Positions 52,463 through 62,178 of a stretch of DNA of 64,000 bases are shown here, piece after piece. Position 1 is the first letter of the stretch. Every line of letters begins with the position of its first letter. The notes beneath the pieces were generated by a model, which was given only the letters and a program-made list of their open reading frames with translations, made no database searches and was not told the origin of the DNA. The stretch comes from an uncultured Alphaproteobacteria bacterium (GTDB lineage Bacteria; Pseudomonadota; Alphaproteobacteria; HIMB59; GCA-002718135): positions 233,360 to 297,359 of the forward strand of contig CACFXU010000001.1 in NCBI GenBank assembly GCA_902570155.1, in the 5' to 3' direction. Both the position numbers and the translations under genes were made by a program.

Positions 52463-52618
52463 AAAGTGTATTTAATAACTTAAAAAACAGTTTATATTTT
52501 TTAAAATCAGCCCTTGAATTTAAATTCATTTGAGATTATATCCTAACAAAACATGACAAAAGACCTAATTTCCTAATATGCTATTAAATAATAGCTTTAA
52601 CTCAATCTCTATATAATT

Positions 52619-53158
52619 TTGGCTGTAAATTTCAAAACAAAGAAAGATACTGGTCCAAGAATCAATGAGCAGATTACTGCAAGTGAAGTCAGACTAATAT
52701 CTAGTACTGGCAAACAAATGGGGATCCTAAGCATTCGTGAAGCTTTAATTCAAGCAGAAGATGAAGGTTTTGATTTAGTAGAAGTGTCTCCTGAAGCTAA
52801 TCCACCAGTTTGTAAAATTATAGATTATGGAAAATTAAAATATAGAGAGCAAAAAAGTAAGAAAGAAGCAAAAAAGAAACAAAAAACAATTGAAGTTAAA
52901 GAGATTAAAATGAGACCTGGCATTGATACCCACGATTACAATGTTAAAATTAAAGCACTTTCAAAGTTTATAGGTGGTGGTAATAAAGTTAAAGTCTCTA
53001 TGCGTTTCAGAGGACGTGAAATGGAACATCAAAATTTAGGCTTTGATCTTCTAAAAAAACTAACTTCAGAAGTTGAAGAATATGCAAAAGTTGAAGTAGC
53101 TCCTAAGTTTGAGGGAAGACAGATAATGATGATACTTGTTCCTCAAGTTGCTAAATAA
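52619..53158 (+). CDS. infC: Translation initiation factor IF-3
   Basis: Checks start-codon pairing and keeps ribosomal subunits apart. It has about 179 residues: GPRINEQITASEVRLI near the start, EVSPEANPPVCKIIDYGKLKY (about 57), a Lys-rich helix linker, and the C-terminal domain with VKVSMRFRGREM. No in-frame ATG is available. The reading starts at TTG (52619) or the ATT immediately before it (52616), without a visible Shine-Dalgarno site. Rare starts in infC serve autoregulation in E. coli (AUU) and could do so here. Confidence 0.95.
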   Translation: MAVNFKTKKDTGPRINEQITASEVRLISSTGKQMGILSIREALIQAEDEGFDLVEVSPEANPPVCKIIDYGKLKYREQKSKKEAKKKQKTIEVKEIKMRPGIDTHDYNVKIKALSKFIGGGNKVKVSMRFRGREMEHQNLGFDLLKKLTSEVEEYAKVEVAPKFEGRQIMMILVPQVAK

Positions 53159-53194
53159 TTCTAGATATTGCAAAATACTCAATTATCAGTATAA

Positions 53195-53228
53195 GCCATC
53201 AAAACTTGTTATGGCCTGCAGGGCAGCC
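53195..53228 (+). promoter_or_regulatory. Candidate structured leader of rpmI-rplT with competing hairpins
   Basis: GCCAT (53195-53199) can pair with ATGGC (53211-53215). The GGC at 53213-53215 can instead pair with GCC at 53226-53228, extended by TGC/GCA, with one bulged C and an AGG loop. The two folds exclude each other. They lie 33 bp before rpmI, where L20-dependent translational control is known in other bacteria. Inferred by eye only. Confidence 0.35.
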
Positions 53229-53260
53229 TAACGGTTAAACTTATAATATAGGAGATAGTA

Positions 53261-53461
53261 ATGCCCAAGCTTAAAACTAAGAGTAGTTTAAAAAAAAGAT
53301 TTTCTAGAACAGGTACTGGTAAAATTAAATTTAAACCTGCTGGAAAGAGACATGGAATGAGTAAACGTTCCAATAAATTTATTCGTAACACTAAAAGATC
53401 TGCAATTATGTCACCAGGTGACTCTGCTTTGATTGATCATATGTTACCATACAACAAGTAA
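53261..53461 (+). CDS. rpmI: 50S ribosomal protein L35
   Basis: Small basic large-subunit protein of 66 residues: [23 protein letters not shown] at the start and a C-terminal ending in LPYNK, as in L35. A strong TAGGAG lies 7 bases before the ATG. It forms an operon with rplT 10 bp downstream. It is separated from infC by 102 bp containing potential hairpins. Confidence 0.97.
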   Translation: MPKLKTKSSLKKRFSRTGTGKIKFKPAGKRHGMSKRSNKFIRNTKRSAIMSPGDSALIDHMLPYNK

Positions 53462-53471
53462 GGGGATATCA

Positions 53472-53825
53472 ATGGCAAGAGTATCACGAGGTGTTACAGC
53501 AAGAGCTAGACACAAAAAAGTAATTAAAAGAGCAAAAGGTTATTACGGTAGAAGAAAAAATGTTTTTCGAGTTGCTGTGCAAGCTGTCGAAAGAGGCATG
53601 CAATATGCTTATAGAGATCGTAAAAAAAGAAAAAGTGATTTTAGGGGTTTATGGATTCAAAGAATCAATGCTGGTGTTCGACTTCATGGTTTAACATATT
53701 CGCAATTTATATCTGGTCTTAAAAAATCATCTATTGAAATAGATAGAAAGATTTTAGCGGATCTTGCAGTTAACCAGCCAGAAGCTTTTAAAGCTTTAGT
53801 TGATAAAGCTCAATCTGCTAGATAA
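53472..53825 (+). CDS. rplT: 50S ribosomal protein L20
   Basis: 23S rRNA-binding assembly protein of 117 residues starting [18 protein letters not shown] at 53472. An earlier in-frame Met at 53433 would lie inside rpmI and lacks homology. AGGGGAT precedes the [18 protein letters not shown] is diagnostic. L20 represses its own operon in many bacteria by binding the leader. Confidence 0.97.
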   Translation: MARVSRGVTARARHKKVIKRAKGYYGRRKNVFRVAVQAVERGMQYAYRDRKKRKSDFRGLWIQRINAGVRLHGLTYSQFISGLKKSSIEIDRKILADLAVNQPEAFKALVDKAQSAR

Positions 53826-53854
53826 TTTTAATTAATAAAATATAATAGATATTG

Positions 53855-54913
53855 ATGGCATTTGCTGAAAATAAAATTGATGTTCTAAAAAAAATCAAAG
53901 CTTCAAAATCCTTTGAAGATTTAGAAAAACTTCGATTATATTATTTAGGTAAAAAAGGATTAATACCTGAAGCTCTAAAAGGATTAGGCTCTTTGTCGAT
54001 TGAAGAAAAAAAATCGAAAGGACAGGAATTAAATATTATTAAAAAAGAAATTGAAGAAGGTATTAAAAACCAAAGAATTGAAATTGAAAATATTGAAATT
54101 TCAAACAGGATTAACTTAGAATCAATTGATGTTACTTTACCACCTAATATTTCTGAAAAAGGAAAAATACACCCAATTAGTCAAACAATATTTAATATTA
54201 TAGAAATTTTTGGAAATTTAAATTATGCAGTGGAAACAGGTCCAGATATAGAAACAGATTTTAATAATTTTACAGCTTTAAATATACCAGAACATCACCC
54301 AGCAAGAGAAATGCAGGATACTTTTTATGTTCAGGATAACGGAGACAAAAATGTTCTTCGCACCCACACTAGCCCTGTTCAAGTGAGAACTATGCTCAAC
54401 ACAAAACCACCTATTAAAATTATTGTGCCTGGCAGAACTTATAGAAGTGACTCAGATGCTACACATGCTCCTATGTTTCATCAGGTAGAAGGTTTAGTCG
54501 TTGATACAAGTTCTACTATGGTTGATTTAAAATCAACACTCGTTTCATTCTTAGAAGAATTTTTCGAAGTAAAAAACTTACAATACCGTTTTCGCCCTAG
54601 TTACTTTCCTTTTACTGAGCCTAGTGCAGAAATGGATGTAGCTTATACCAAAGTAAATAATAAAATAAAAATTGGTGAAGGAGATAAATGGTTAGAAATA
54701 TTGGGTTGTGGAATGGTCAATCCTATTGTTTTAGATAATTGTAATATTGATTCAAAACAGTATCAGGGTTTTGCTTTTGGTATGGGAATTGAGCGTTTGT
54801 CGATGCTTAAATATGGTATTACAGATTTAAGAAGTTTTTTTGATCCAAATTATAGATGGCTGGATCATTATGGTTTTAGTATTTTGGATAACCAAACACG
54901 ATCAGGACTATAA
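53855..54913 (+). CDS. pheS: Phenylalanyl-tRNA synthetase alpha subunit
   Basis: Catalytic subunit of the heterotetrameric class II synthetase. It has 352 residues from the ATG at 53855 (a TTG one codon earlier is possible): an N-terminal coiled coil (about 1-85), then motif 2 LRTHTSPVQVRTM, FHQVEGLVVD, FTEPSAEMDV, and motif 3 GFAFGMGIERLSMLKYG near the end. It directly abuts pheT and follows rplT as in the standard rpmI-rplT-pheS-pheT order. Confidence 0.97.
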   Translation: MAFAENKIDVLKKIKASKSFEDLEKLRLYYLGKKGLIPEALKGLGSLSIEEKKSKGQELNIIKKEIEEGIKNQRIEIENIEISNRINLESIDVTLPPNISEKGKIHPISQTIFNIIEIFGNLNYAVETGPDIETDFNNFTALNIPEHHPAREMQDTFYVQDNGDKNVLRTHTSPVQVRTMLNTKPPIKIIVPGRTYRSDSDATHAPMFHQVEGLVVDTSSTMVDLKSTLVSFLEEFFEVKNLQYRFRPSYFPFTEPSAEMDVAYTKVNNKIKIGEGDKWLEILGCGMVNPIVLDNCNIDSKQYQGFAFGMGIERLSMLKYGITDLRSFFDPNYRWLDHYGFSILDNQTRSGL

Positions 54914-57304
54914 ATGAAATTTACACTAGACTGGCTAAAAGATCATTTAGATACTTCTGAAAATTTAAATACCATAACAGATACTTTAACCAATATTGGT
55001 TTAGAGATTGAAAGTGTAGAAGATAAATCAGAAATATTTAAGAATTTTACAGTAGCTAAAGTTTTAAAAGCAGAAAAACATCCTGATGCCGATAAGCTTA
55101 AAGTATGTCAGGTTGAAACAATAAATGGAAATTTTCAAGTTGTGTGTGGTGCTCCAAATGCAAGAGAAGGCATGCTTGGAATTTTTGCACCAGAAAATAG
55201 TTACATTCCTGGAACTGACTTACATTTAAAAAAAACCAAAATAAGAGGAGTTGAGTCTTGCGGAATGCTTGTATCAGAAAGAGAGATGGGTATTTCTAAT
55301 GAACACGATGGAATTATTGAAATAAAAGATAATTATAAAATTGGTGATTTGTTTAGTAAAATCTTTAAAATAGATGAACCTGTTATTGAAATTAATTTAA
55401 CACCAAATAGATCTGACTGTTTATCGGTCAGAGGTATTGCAAGAGATTTAGCAGCAGCAGGAATTGGTAAATTAAAAGACATAATTTATAAAAAAGTTAA
55501 AGAATCATTTAAAAGCCCAATTACGTGGAAAAAAGAATTTCAAAATAATAATCTATGTCCTGGAGTAGCAGGTCGATATTTCAAAAATGTCAAAAATGTA
55601 GAAAGCCCTAAATGGCTTCAAGATAGATTAACTGCAATCGGATTAAGACCCATTTCAGCTCTTGTTGACATTACAAATTATATTACCTTTGACTTAGGAA
55701 GACCACTTCATGTTTACGATGCTGATAAAGTAACAGGCAATTTAACAATGCGATTAGCCAATAAAAACGAGAAATGTTTAGCATTAAATGAAGTTAATTA
55801 TCAATGTGACAGTGATATGATTGTAATTTCTGATGATGAAAATAAACTTCATGGAATTGGTGGGGTCATGGGCGGCCTTGATAGTGGTTGTAGTATGGAG
55901 ACCAAAAATGTTTTTCTAGAAGTTGCTTTATTTGATCCGGTTTCTGTCACTAAAACTGGAAGAAAACTAAATCTTCAAAGTGATGCACGTTACCGTTTTG
56001 AAAGAGGGATAGATACTGACTCCATCTATTGGGGTGTAGATGCTGCAACTCAAATGATTTTAGAATTATGTGGAGGTGAAGTTGGCGAGTTCGTTTCTTC
56101 AGAAATTAATATAGAAAAAAGTAAACCATTTATGTTTGATACAAATAAAGTGAAGACTTTTGGTGGAATAGAAATCAATAATGAGGAACAAGAAAAAATT
56201 TTAGTTTCACTTGGTTTTTCTGTTAATAAAAAAAAATCAAAATTTGAAATTCAAAGCCCTACTTTTAGACCAGATATTTTTGGTGAGGCAGATATAGTAG
56301 AGGAAATAATTAGAATTTATGGTTATAATAAAATTCCTCTTAAAAAAGTAACTAATCAAGAAGAAAAAAAGCAGATTTTAAATACCAAAACAAAAACTTT
56401 TTATAAAAGTAAAAAAATTATGGCTCTGAATGGATATTCTGAAGTTGTAACCTGGTCGTTTATGGATGAAAATAATGCAAAAATTTTATCTGATGAAATA
56501 ATTAGTTTAAAAAATCCTATAAGTACCGATTTAAATACGATGAGACCATCTACGCTTCCAAATTTATTAGATGCAATCAATCAAAATAAATCTAGAATGT
56601 ATCTAAGAGCAAAAATATTTGAAGTAGGTCCAAACTTTTCTAAATCACTACCTGACCAACAAGAAAATGTTGCCACTGCTATAGCTTATGGCCCATCTGA
56701 TGGACAAAATTGGTTATCAAATAAAAAAAATATTGATGTTTTTAGTATAAAGGCCGATTTATTTTCTATTTTAGCTGATTTAAATGTACCTACAGATAAT
56801 TTGCTATATGAAAAATTAGAAGGTAAAATTTATCATCCTGGCAAATCATCTTCTTTGAGGCTTGGTAAAAACAAAATAGCTAATTTTGGAGAATTACATC
56901 CAGTTCTATTAAAAACAATGGATGTTAATTTCAAGGTATATGGTTTTGAAATATATTTGGAGAATATTTCACAATTTCAAGAGAATAAATCTTCTTCAAA
57001 AGGAGGTTTTACTAACAATCCCTATCAAATGGTTGAAAGAGACTTTGCCTTTCTTTTCCCAAAAGAAGTAAAGGCTGGTGAGATAATTAAAAAAGTAAAA
57101 AAAATAGATAAAAATATAATTCAAAACGTAACGATATTTGATGTTTATGATGGAGATAAACTTCCAGAAAATAAAAAAAGTATTGCTTTTAGGGTTTTAC
57201 TTCAACCTCAAGATAAAACATTCAATGATCAAGAAATTGAGGAATTATCAAACAAAATAATAGACGAAATATCCAAATCGCTTAATGCTTCTATAAGAAA
57301 CTAA
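54914..57304 (+). CDS. pheT: Phenylalanyl-tRNA synthetase beta subunit
   Basis: Editing and tRNA-binding subunit. It has 796 residues: N-terminal tRNA-binding OB fold (about 40-150, with [15 protein letters not shown]), B3/B4 editing domain (about 205-380, with [14 protein letters not shown]), B5 (about 400-475) with [15 protein letters not shown], a core domain, and a C-terminal anticodon-binding FDX-ACB domain (about 700-796). The stop TAA overlaps the lepA ATG by one base. Confidence 0.97.
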   Translation: MKFTLDWLKDHLDTSENLNTITDTLTNIGLEIESVEDKSEIFKNFTVAKVLKAEKHPDADKLKVCQVETINGNFQVVCGAPNAREGMLGIFAPENSYIPGTDLHLKKTKIRGVESCGMLVSEREMGISNEHDGIIEIKDNYKIGDLFSKIFKIDEPVIEINLTPNRSDCLSVRGIARDLAAAGIGKLKDIIYKKVKESFKSPITWKKEFQNNNLCPGVAGRYFKNVKNVESPKWLQDRLTAIGLRPISALVDITNYITFDLGRPLHVYDADKVTGNLTMRLANKNEKCLALNEVNYQCDSDMIVISDDENKLHGIGGVMGGLDSGCSMETKNVFLEVALFDPVSVTKTGRKLNLQSDARYRFERGIDTDSIYWGVDAATQMILELCGGEVGEFVSSEINIEKSKPFMFDTNKVKTFGGIEINNEEQEKILVSLGFSVNKKKSKFEIQSPTFRPDIFGEADIVEEIIRIYGYNKIPLKKVTNQEEKKQILNTKTKTFYKSKKIMALNGYSEVVTWSFMDENNAKILSDEIISLKNPISTDLNTMRPSTLPNLLDAINQNKSRMYLRAKIFEVGPNFSKSLPDQQENVATAIAYGPSDGQNWLSNKKNIDVFSIKADLFSILADLNVPTDNLLYEKLEGKIYHPGKSSSLRLGKNKIANFGELHPVLLKTMDVNFKVYGFEIYLENISQFQENKSSSKGGFTNNPYQMVERDFAFLFPKEVKAGEIIKKVKKIDKNIIQNVTIFDVYDGDKLPENKKSIAFRVLLQPQDKTFNDQEIEELSNKIIDEISKSLNASIRN

Positions 57305-59106
57305 TGACAGAACTTAGTTCTATTCGTAATTTCTCAATTGTTGCTCACATAGATCATGGAAAATCAACTTTAGCCGATAGACTAATACAATTTTGTGGAG
57401 GTTTAACCGATAGAGAGATGAAAGAGCAGGTTCTAGATTCAATGGAATTAGAAAGAGAAAGAGGCATTACAATAAAAGCTCAAACAGTTAGACTTTCTTA
57501 CAAATCAAATGATGGAAAGACTTATATACTTAATATTATGGACACCCCAGGTCATGTAGATTTCTCATATGAGGTATCAAGATCTTTAGCAGCGTGCGAA
57601 GGGTCCTTATTAATTGTTGATTCTACACAGGGTGTTGAGGCACAAACATTAGCTAATGCGTATCAGGCGATTAATAATGATCATGAAATTTTACCTGTCC
57701 TAAATAAAATTGATCTTCCCTCTTCTGAACCAGATAAAATAAAATCACAAATTGAAGATGTGCTTGGTATTGAAACAGTTAATGCTTCTCTTGTTTCGGC
57801 AAAAACAGGTGTAGGCATAGAAGATTTATTAAATAAAATCATAAATCTTCTACCTTCTCCATCGGGTGAAATAAGTAAAGAATTGAAATGTATGTTAGTT
57901 GATAGTTGGTATGATAGTTATCTTGGTGTTGTAGTACTTGTTAGAGTTATAAATGGAGAGCTAAAAAAAGGTCAAAAAATCAGATTTATGGCAACAGGCG
58001 CCACATACACCGTTGATAGAGTAGGTATATTTTCTCCTAAGGCAACTGAAGTTGATACACTTGGTCCTGGAGAAATTGGATTTATCAATTCTGGTATTAA
58101 AAGTGTTTCTGATTGTAAAGTTGGAGACACAATAACAGATGATAAACTTCCAACTGAAGAAGTTCTTCCAGGTTTTAAACCATCCCAACCGGTTGTTTTT
58201 TGTGGAATGTTTCCAGTTGATTCAGATGACTATGAACATATGCGTGATAGTATGGCAAAGCTTGCATTGAATGACTCAAGTTTTTCTTACGAACCAGAAG
58301 TTAGCCCAGCATTAGGTTATGGTTTCCGATGCGGTTTCTTAGGCTTACTACATTTAGAAATTATTAGAGATCGTTTTGAAAGAGAATTTAATTTAGAGCT
58401 TGTAACTACTGCTCCATCGGTTGTTTATAAAATTTTGATGAAAGATGGATCTACTATAAACCTTCATAATCCTACAGACATGCCAGATCCGGTAAAAATA
58501 GAAAATATTTCAGAGCCTTGGATAAAAGCAACAATAATTGTTCCTGAAGAATTTTTAGGATCAGTATTAGAGTTATGTACATCAAAAAGAGGTAAACAGC
58601 TAAATATGAGCTACGCAGGAAATAGACCATTAGTTGAATATAAATTACCACTAAACGAAGTAGTCTTTGATTTTTATGATAGATTGAAATCAATTACAAA
58701 AGGATATGCAAGTTTTGATTATGAAATTACAGGATATGAGGTCAATAATTTGGTGAAAGTTGGAATACTTATAAACGGCGATCCTGTCGATGCACTTTCA
58801 TTGATAGTTCATAAAGAAAGATCTGAACAAAGAGGAAGAGCACTTTGTGAAAGATTAAAAGATTTAATTCCAAGACAACAATTTAAAGTTGCAATTCAGG
58901 CGGCTATAGGTGGAAAAGTTATTGCTCGTGAAACAGTAGCTTCATTTAGAAAAGATGTTACTCAAAAATTGTATGGGGGCGATGTTACAAGAAAAAACAA
59001 ACTTTTAGAAAAACAGAAAAAAGGTAAAAAGAGGATGAGACAGTTTGGAAAAATTGATATACCTCAAAATACTTTTCTAAATGCTTTAAAAATGAGTGAC
59101 AAATAA
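57304..59106 (+). CDS. lepA: Elongation factor 4 (LepA)
   Basis: Ribosome-associated GTPase that aids initiation or back-translocation under stress. It has 600 residues: G1 [14 protein letters not shown] (about 13-26), G2 region GITIKAQT, G3 [13 protein letters not shown]4 NKIDLPS, an EF-G-like domain, and the LepA-specific C-terminal domain ending in [19 protein letters not shown]. It continues the translation operon after pheT. The next gene is convergent, 95 bp away. Confidence 0.97.
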   Translation: MTELSSIRNFSIVAHIDHGKSTLADRLIQFCGGLTDREMKEQVLDSMELERERGITIKAQTVRLSYKSNDGKTYILNIMDTPGHVDFSYEVSRSLAACEGSLLIVDSTQGVEAQTLANAYQAINNDHEILPVLNKIDLPSSEPDKIKSQIEDVLGIETVNASLVSAKTGVGIEDLLNKIINLLPSPSGEISKELKCMLVDSWYDSYLGVVVLVRVINGELKKGQKIRFMATGATYTVDRVGIFSPKATEVDTLGPGEIGFINSGIKSVSDCKVGDTITDDKLPTEEVLPGFKPSQPVVFCGMFPVDSDDYEHMRDSMAKLALNDSSFSYEPEVSPALGYGFRCGFLGLLHLEIIRDRFEREFNLELVTTAPSVVYKILMKDGSTINLHNPTDMPDPVKIENISEPWIKATIIVPEEFLGSVLELCTSKRGKQLNMSYAGNRPLVEYKLPLNEVVFDFYDRLKSITKGYASFDYEITGYEVNNLVKVGILINGDPVDALSLIVHKERSEQRGRALCERLKDLIPRQQFKVAIQAAIGGKVIARETVASFRKDVTQKLYGGDVTRKNKLLEKQKKGKKRMRQFGKIDIPQNTFLNALKMSDK

Positions 59107-59201
59107 TTTGGAAATCAACTTTCTAAAAGTCTTTTTATCACACTTTTCATAATAGATATAAATTAAGAGATTGAATTATTAGCTTATAAAAATTTAAATT
59201 C

Positions 59202-60578
59202 TTAATATTTTTTTCTGTTTAAAAATATATTTAAATCTTCTGGAGTTCCTAGCCCCCACATTTTATCAACTTTATATATCTTAATCTTTTTACCATCTTT
59301 AATTGCTTCATTATATACGGGGCATACATAATATTCATTATTTGTAGTAATTTTTTTTTCTATCATATTTTCACAATATTTTACATATTCTGAACCTTTA
59401 TTCCAAAAATATATTCCAACAGTTGCATTATTAGATATTGGATTCTTTTCTGCTACTTCCAATACTTCATTTTTATTATTTGTTTTTGCAAAAGACCATC
59501 TTGGATGAGTTGCTGGAAAAGTCAATATGCCGCCATCAATTTTACTAGATGTAAAATAATACATAGTTTTTATTGGATTCCATTCAACATATTGATCTGA
59601 ATTGGCAATTAAAAGTTGATTATTATTATTAATAAATTTTTTAGCCAATAAAGTTGTGCAAGCTGCACCATTAGTTAATCCATCAACTTCAACAACTTGG
59701 TAATTTTTTGATATTAATTTAAGCATTGAGTCTACATTATATTTCTCTCTATGTTCCTTTTGAACAATAAATATAAAATTTGCCTCAATGCCCAAGTTTT
59801 CTACAACAACTTGTATCATTGGTTTACCCTCAACTTCAATAAGTGGTTTTGGAAAAGTATATCCAGCATCTTTGAATCTTGAGCCTAGTCCTGCCATGGG
59901 TATAAGTACATTAAGTTTATCTGAAACCCAAATATCTAGACCTTTTTTATTTTTCATAGAATTGATTTCCTTAATTTTATTATAAATATTTTTTTTATTT
60001 ACATCAGATAATTTTTCAACAGGAAAAAGTTTAGCTCCAGAATTTAGTGCTGCAATCCTGCCATTTTCAGAGTCTTCCAAAACCAATGTCTCTCTTGGAC
60101 TAACTCCATAATAAATCATGCACTTTAAAAAAATTTGTGGATTTGGCTTAATATATTTAACATCTTCATTTGAAATCAAGAACCCAACAAATTTTTTTAT
60201 TTTTAAAATATTTAAACATTGTACTACTGTATCTTCTATAGCATTTGAAGCTACACTTATAAAATATTTTTTTGATAATTGATTAAATAATTCAAAAATT
60301 TTTTTGTTAAATTTAATTTCTTTTTTTAAAAGTTTTTTTGTGTATTCTTTTTTGGATTCAATAATTTTAGTAAATTTTTTTTTTGGTAATTTTTTTTTTC
60401 TATTTAAAATTTCTAGTTTTTTTATTGTAGATAATCCATCATAATTTTTTAAATGTTCATCCCATTCAATAATATATTTTTTGTTTTCTTTTTCTAATGC
60501 TAAATTTAAGGATTTATAATGTATAATTTTTGTATCAACTAATACTCCATCTAAATCAAAAATAATGTGTTTAATCAT
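59202..60578 (-). CDS. Fused HAD-family phosphatase and sugar nucleotidyltransferase
   Basis: A two-domain enzyme of 458 residues from the ATG at 60578, which overlaps the preceding stop as ATGA. Residues 1 to about 210 form a HAD hydrolase of the beta-phosphoglucomutase type (IIFDLDGVLVDTK; SVASNAIED; VLEDSENGR). Residues about 220-458 form a nucleotidyltransferase (LIPMAGLGSRFKDAGYTFPK, then PLIEVEGKPM). The pair suggests that a sugar phosphate is dephosphorylated or isomerised and a related one activated as an NDP-sugar. Both active sites look intact. It is the last gene of a three-gene minus-strand set. The exact sugar is unknown. Confidence 0.82.
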   Translation of the reverse strand: MIKHIIFDLDGVLVDTKIIHYKSLNLALEKENKKYIIEWDEHLKNYDGLSTIKKLEILNRKKKLPKKKFTKIIESKKEYTKKLLKKEIKFNKKIFELFNQLSKKYFISVASNAIEDTVVQCLNILKIKKFVGFLISNEDVKYIKPNPQIFLKCMIYYGVSPRETLVLEDSENGRIAALNSGAKLFPVEKLSDVNKKNIYNKIKEINSMKNKKGLDIWVSDKLNVLIPMAGLGSRFKDAGYTFPKPLIEVEGKPMIQVVVENLGIEANFIFIVQKEHREKYNVDSMLKLISKNYQVVEVDGLTNGAACTTLLAKKFINNNNQLLIANSDQYVEWNPIKTMYYFTSSKIDGGILTFPATHPRWSFAKTNNKNEVLEVAEKNPISNNATVGIYFWNKGSEYVKYCENMIEKKITTNNEYYVCPVYNEAIKDGKKIKIYKVDKMWGLGTPEDLNIFLNRKKY

Positions 60579-61012
60579 TTCAAATTTATAATTTCCACGT
60601 AGTCGGAGCAAATACCTGAACAAGCAGGTAAAACGTTTTTGTCTAGTTTTTCCTTTATAACTGCAATCGAGTTTGAGAATAATCTCTTATTTGGATATGT
60701 CCACATGTAACCTCTAGATGTTAAAGTTACATCATCATTTTGATGCCAAAAGCAATGAATCTTTGGATGTTTTAGCATTGTATTTAAAGCTTCCAAATTT
60801 TTTGCGTGGCACCATAATTTATTATTTTCTAACCAATTTAAATTCTTTATTTTGTACTGTGGGTTATCGTGTCCTAACCAAAGTTCATTTTTATAAAAAA
60901 AAATATCTATTTCAACATGATAATTCAATAGAGCTTTTTCAATATAATCTGGCCTATTTTCATTTTCTGGTTGAGGTCCGTCTAAGTTACCTCTATGCGA
61001 TATTAATATCAT
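60575..61012 (-). CDS. Short GDPD/PI-PLC-superfamily-like protein
   Basis: A 145-residue protein whose start, ILISHRGNLDGP, and later EIDIFFYKNELWLGHDNP (about 34-51) match the catalytic HRG..., ExD and GHD pattern of glycerophosphodiester phosphodiesterases. Full enzymes have about 240 residues or more, so this is a minimal form. Similar short proteins sit in surface-polysaccharide clusters. It overlaps both neighbours by four bases (ATGA). A phosphodiesterase role on a glycan or lipid is inferred. Confidence 0.68.
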   Translation of the reverse strand: MILISHRGNLDGPQPENENRPDYIEKALLNYHVEIDIFFYKNELWLGHDNPQYKIKNLNWLENNKLWCHAKNLEALNTMLKHPKIHCFWHQNDDVTLTSRGYMWTYPNKRLFSNSIAVIKEKLDKNVLPACSGICSDYVEIINLK

Positions 61013-61767
61013 CTTAAAAATTTAAATATAAACAAAAACTTTATAAATGAACTTCTTAACATAACTTTTTTATATTTTGGATGTTTTTTTGACCATGGTC
61101 CCTCTTTGTATTTTAAGAATCTAACTGAAGAAAATTTATTAAACGAGAATTTATAAATCTTTCTTACCCTTAAAGACCACTCCACATCTTCTTTTTCTCC
61201 CCACTTTAATATTTCATTCAATTTAAATTTATTCATTACTTCCTTTTTTGCACACCAATAATACCCAGGAATATATTGATAGTGATTAATATTTTTATCT
61301 TCAGGTAAGAAAGTTACTTTTTTATATGTTATTGGTTGATCATATAAGACCCAATCAAAAACTCTTGTATTATCTTGATTTAATATTTTATTAGTGAGTA
61401 TCTTCCATTCATTTTTAGTTTCAAATTTTAATATTCCACTATACCAATTTTGATCTAAATATACATAATCATGTAAAAAACATATTTTCTCAAATTTTGC
61501 TTTATCAACAATAAGATTCTTTTTTAATGAAATTGGAAAAGTTTTATCTTTGTTGTTATTTGACCATTCACCTAAATTTTCAAAATCAAATATCCTAATT
61601 GCATTATTATTGAATTTAGAATTATATTTTTCTTTCTTATCTCCAATTATTATTATTTCAAAGTTTGGAATATTTTGAGATATTATACTTTTTACTATTT
61701 TAATTATTCTAGACTGATGATAACCGTCTGTAATAACACCAAAACTCCAACCATTTGTTATTTTCAT
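61009..61767 (-). CDS. Glycosyltransferase family 2-like protein
   Basis: A 252-residue GT-A-type protein. The N-terminal SFGVITDGYHQSRI and FEIIIIGDKKEKY resemble a nucleotide-sugar binding fold. CFLHDYVYLDQNWY holds a DxD-like region, and YIPGYYWCAKKEVM with WGEKEDVEWSLRVRKI (about 202-217) matches the acceptor/ED part of GT2 enzymes. It ends in a short hydrophobic, basic tail. First gene of the set with the GDPD-like and HAD-nucleotidyltransferase genes, so likely surface-glycan synthesis. Confidence 0.68.
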   Translation of the reverse strand: MKITNGWSFGVITDGYHQSRIIKIVKSIISQNIPNFEIIIIGDKKEKYNSKFNNNAIRIFDFENLGEWSNNNKDKTFPISLKKNLIVDKAKFEKICFLHDYVYLDQNWYSGILKFETKNEWKILTNKILNQDNTRVFDWVLYDQPITYKKVTFLPEDKNINHYQYIPGYYWCAKKEVMNKFKLNEILKWGEKEDVEWSLRVRKIYKFSFNKFSSVRFLKYKEGPWSKKHPKYKKVMLRSSFIKFLFIFKFLR

Positions 61768-61847
61768 TCCAAAATAATATCATAAATCAATTACTCTTAA
61801 ATATTTATTAATTGCTGTTAACAAGAATTTAAGTGTGATAGATCTTT

Positions 61848-61853
61848 TATAAT
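61848..61853 (+). promoter_or_regulatory. TATAAT box in front of the truncated tRNA-Ser copy
   Basis: A perfect TATAAT lies 5 bases before the first base of the tRNA-Ser fragment, the distance expected for a tRNA promoter. No good -35 is seen at 16-18 bp. It suggests that the original tRNA-Ser gene was transcribed from here before interruption. Confidence 0.5.
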
Positions 61854-61857
61854 TTAA

Positions 61858-61902
61858 GGAGAGATGTGAGAGCGGTTTAATCAGCACGCTTGGAAAGCGT
61901 GT
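61858..61902 (+). pseudogene. Truncated tRNA-Ser(GGA), 5' half only
   Basis: The first 45 bases are identical to the intact tRNA-Ser(GGA) at 63105-63149: acceptor strand, D arm and full anticodon stem-loop with GGA. From 61903 the sequence diverges. There is no T arm with GGTTCGAATCC and no acceptor 3' strand, so it cannot be a working tRNA. The repeat begins exactly at the mature 5' end and stops just after the anticodon stem, where site-specific integrases often cross over. Best read as an attachment-site duplication or remnant. Confidence 0.85.
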
Positions 61903-62001
61903 CGTGTAGAAAGACTCACTAGGCTTGAAAGATATATCACGAGCCAAAAATCAAAACATAAAAGAAGAAAACGATTCCTAAAAAGAGTGTTTGGCACACA
62001 T

Positions 62002-62169
62002 ATGGCACACTCGGAAAGGGAAAAATTAGCTCATGAAGAACGCATGAAGAAAGATTTTCGTTATGCAAACAGTATAGGAAAATACAACGCTAAAAGAAAA
62101 GCGTTACTTCAAAAAGAAATAGATAAAAAAGCAAAAGAACTAATTGAAAAAAATAAGATATTATTTTAA
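62002..62169 (+). CDS. Small charged protein, unrecognised
   Basis: A 55-residue ORF from the ATG at 62002 (a GTG at 61987 would add five residues). It is almost entirely Lys, Glu, Ala and Arg, predicted helical or coiled coil, with MAHSEREKLAHEERMK at the start and KALLQKEIDKKAKELIEK near the end. No family is recognised. It resembles ribosome-associated or phage-type small basic proteins only in composition. It lies just after the tRNA fragment and 9 bp before a membrane-protein ORF, with which it may form an operon. Confidence 0.5.
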   Translation: MAHSEREKLAHEERMKKDFRYANSIGKYNAKRKALLQKEIDKKAKELIEKNKILF

Positions 62170-62178
62170 TCATAAATC

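Noticed and set aside
60579-60623. Longer start of the HAD-nucleotidyltransferase fusion
   Set aside because: It would lie inside the upstream gene; MIKHIIFDLDG at 60578 is the natural HAD start and gives an ATGA overlap.
61858-61945. A second working tRNA-Ser using CGTG/CACG and GGCT/AGCC pairing after the anticodon arm
   Set aside because: No T arm with TTCRA loop, no 3' acceptor strand and no CCA; the pairings are short and overlap each other.
61990-62010. Sigma-54 promoter (TGGCAC then TGGC)
   Set aside because: The second element lacks the TTGC core, and the rpoN module is absent from its usual locus; likely chance.
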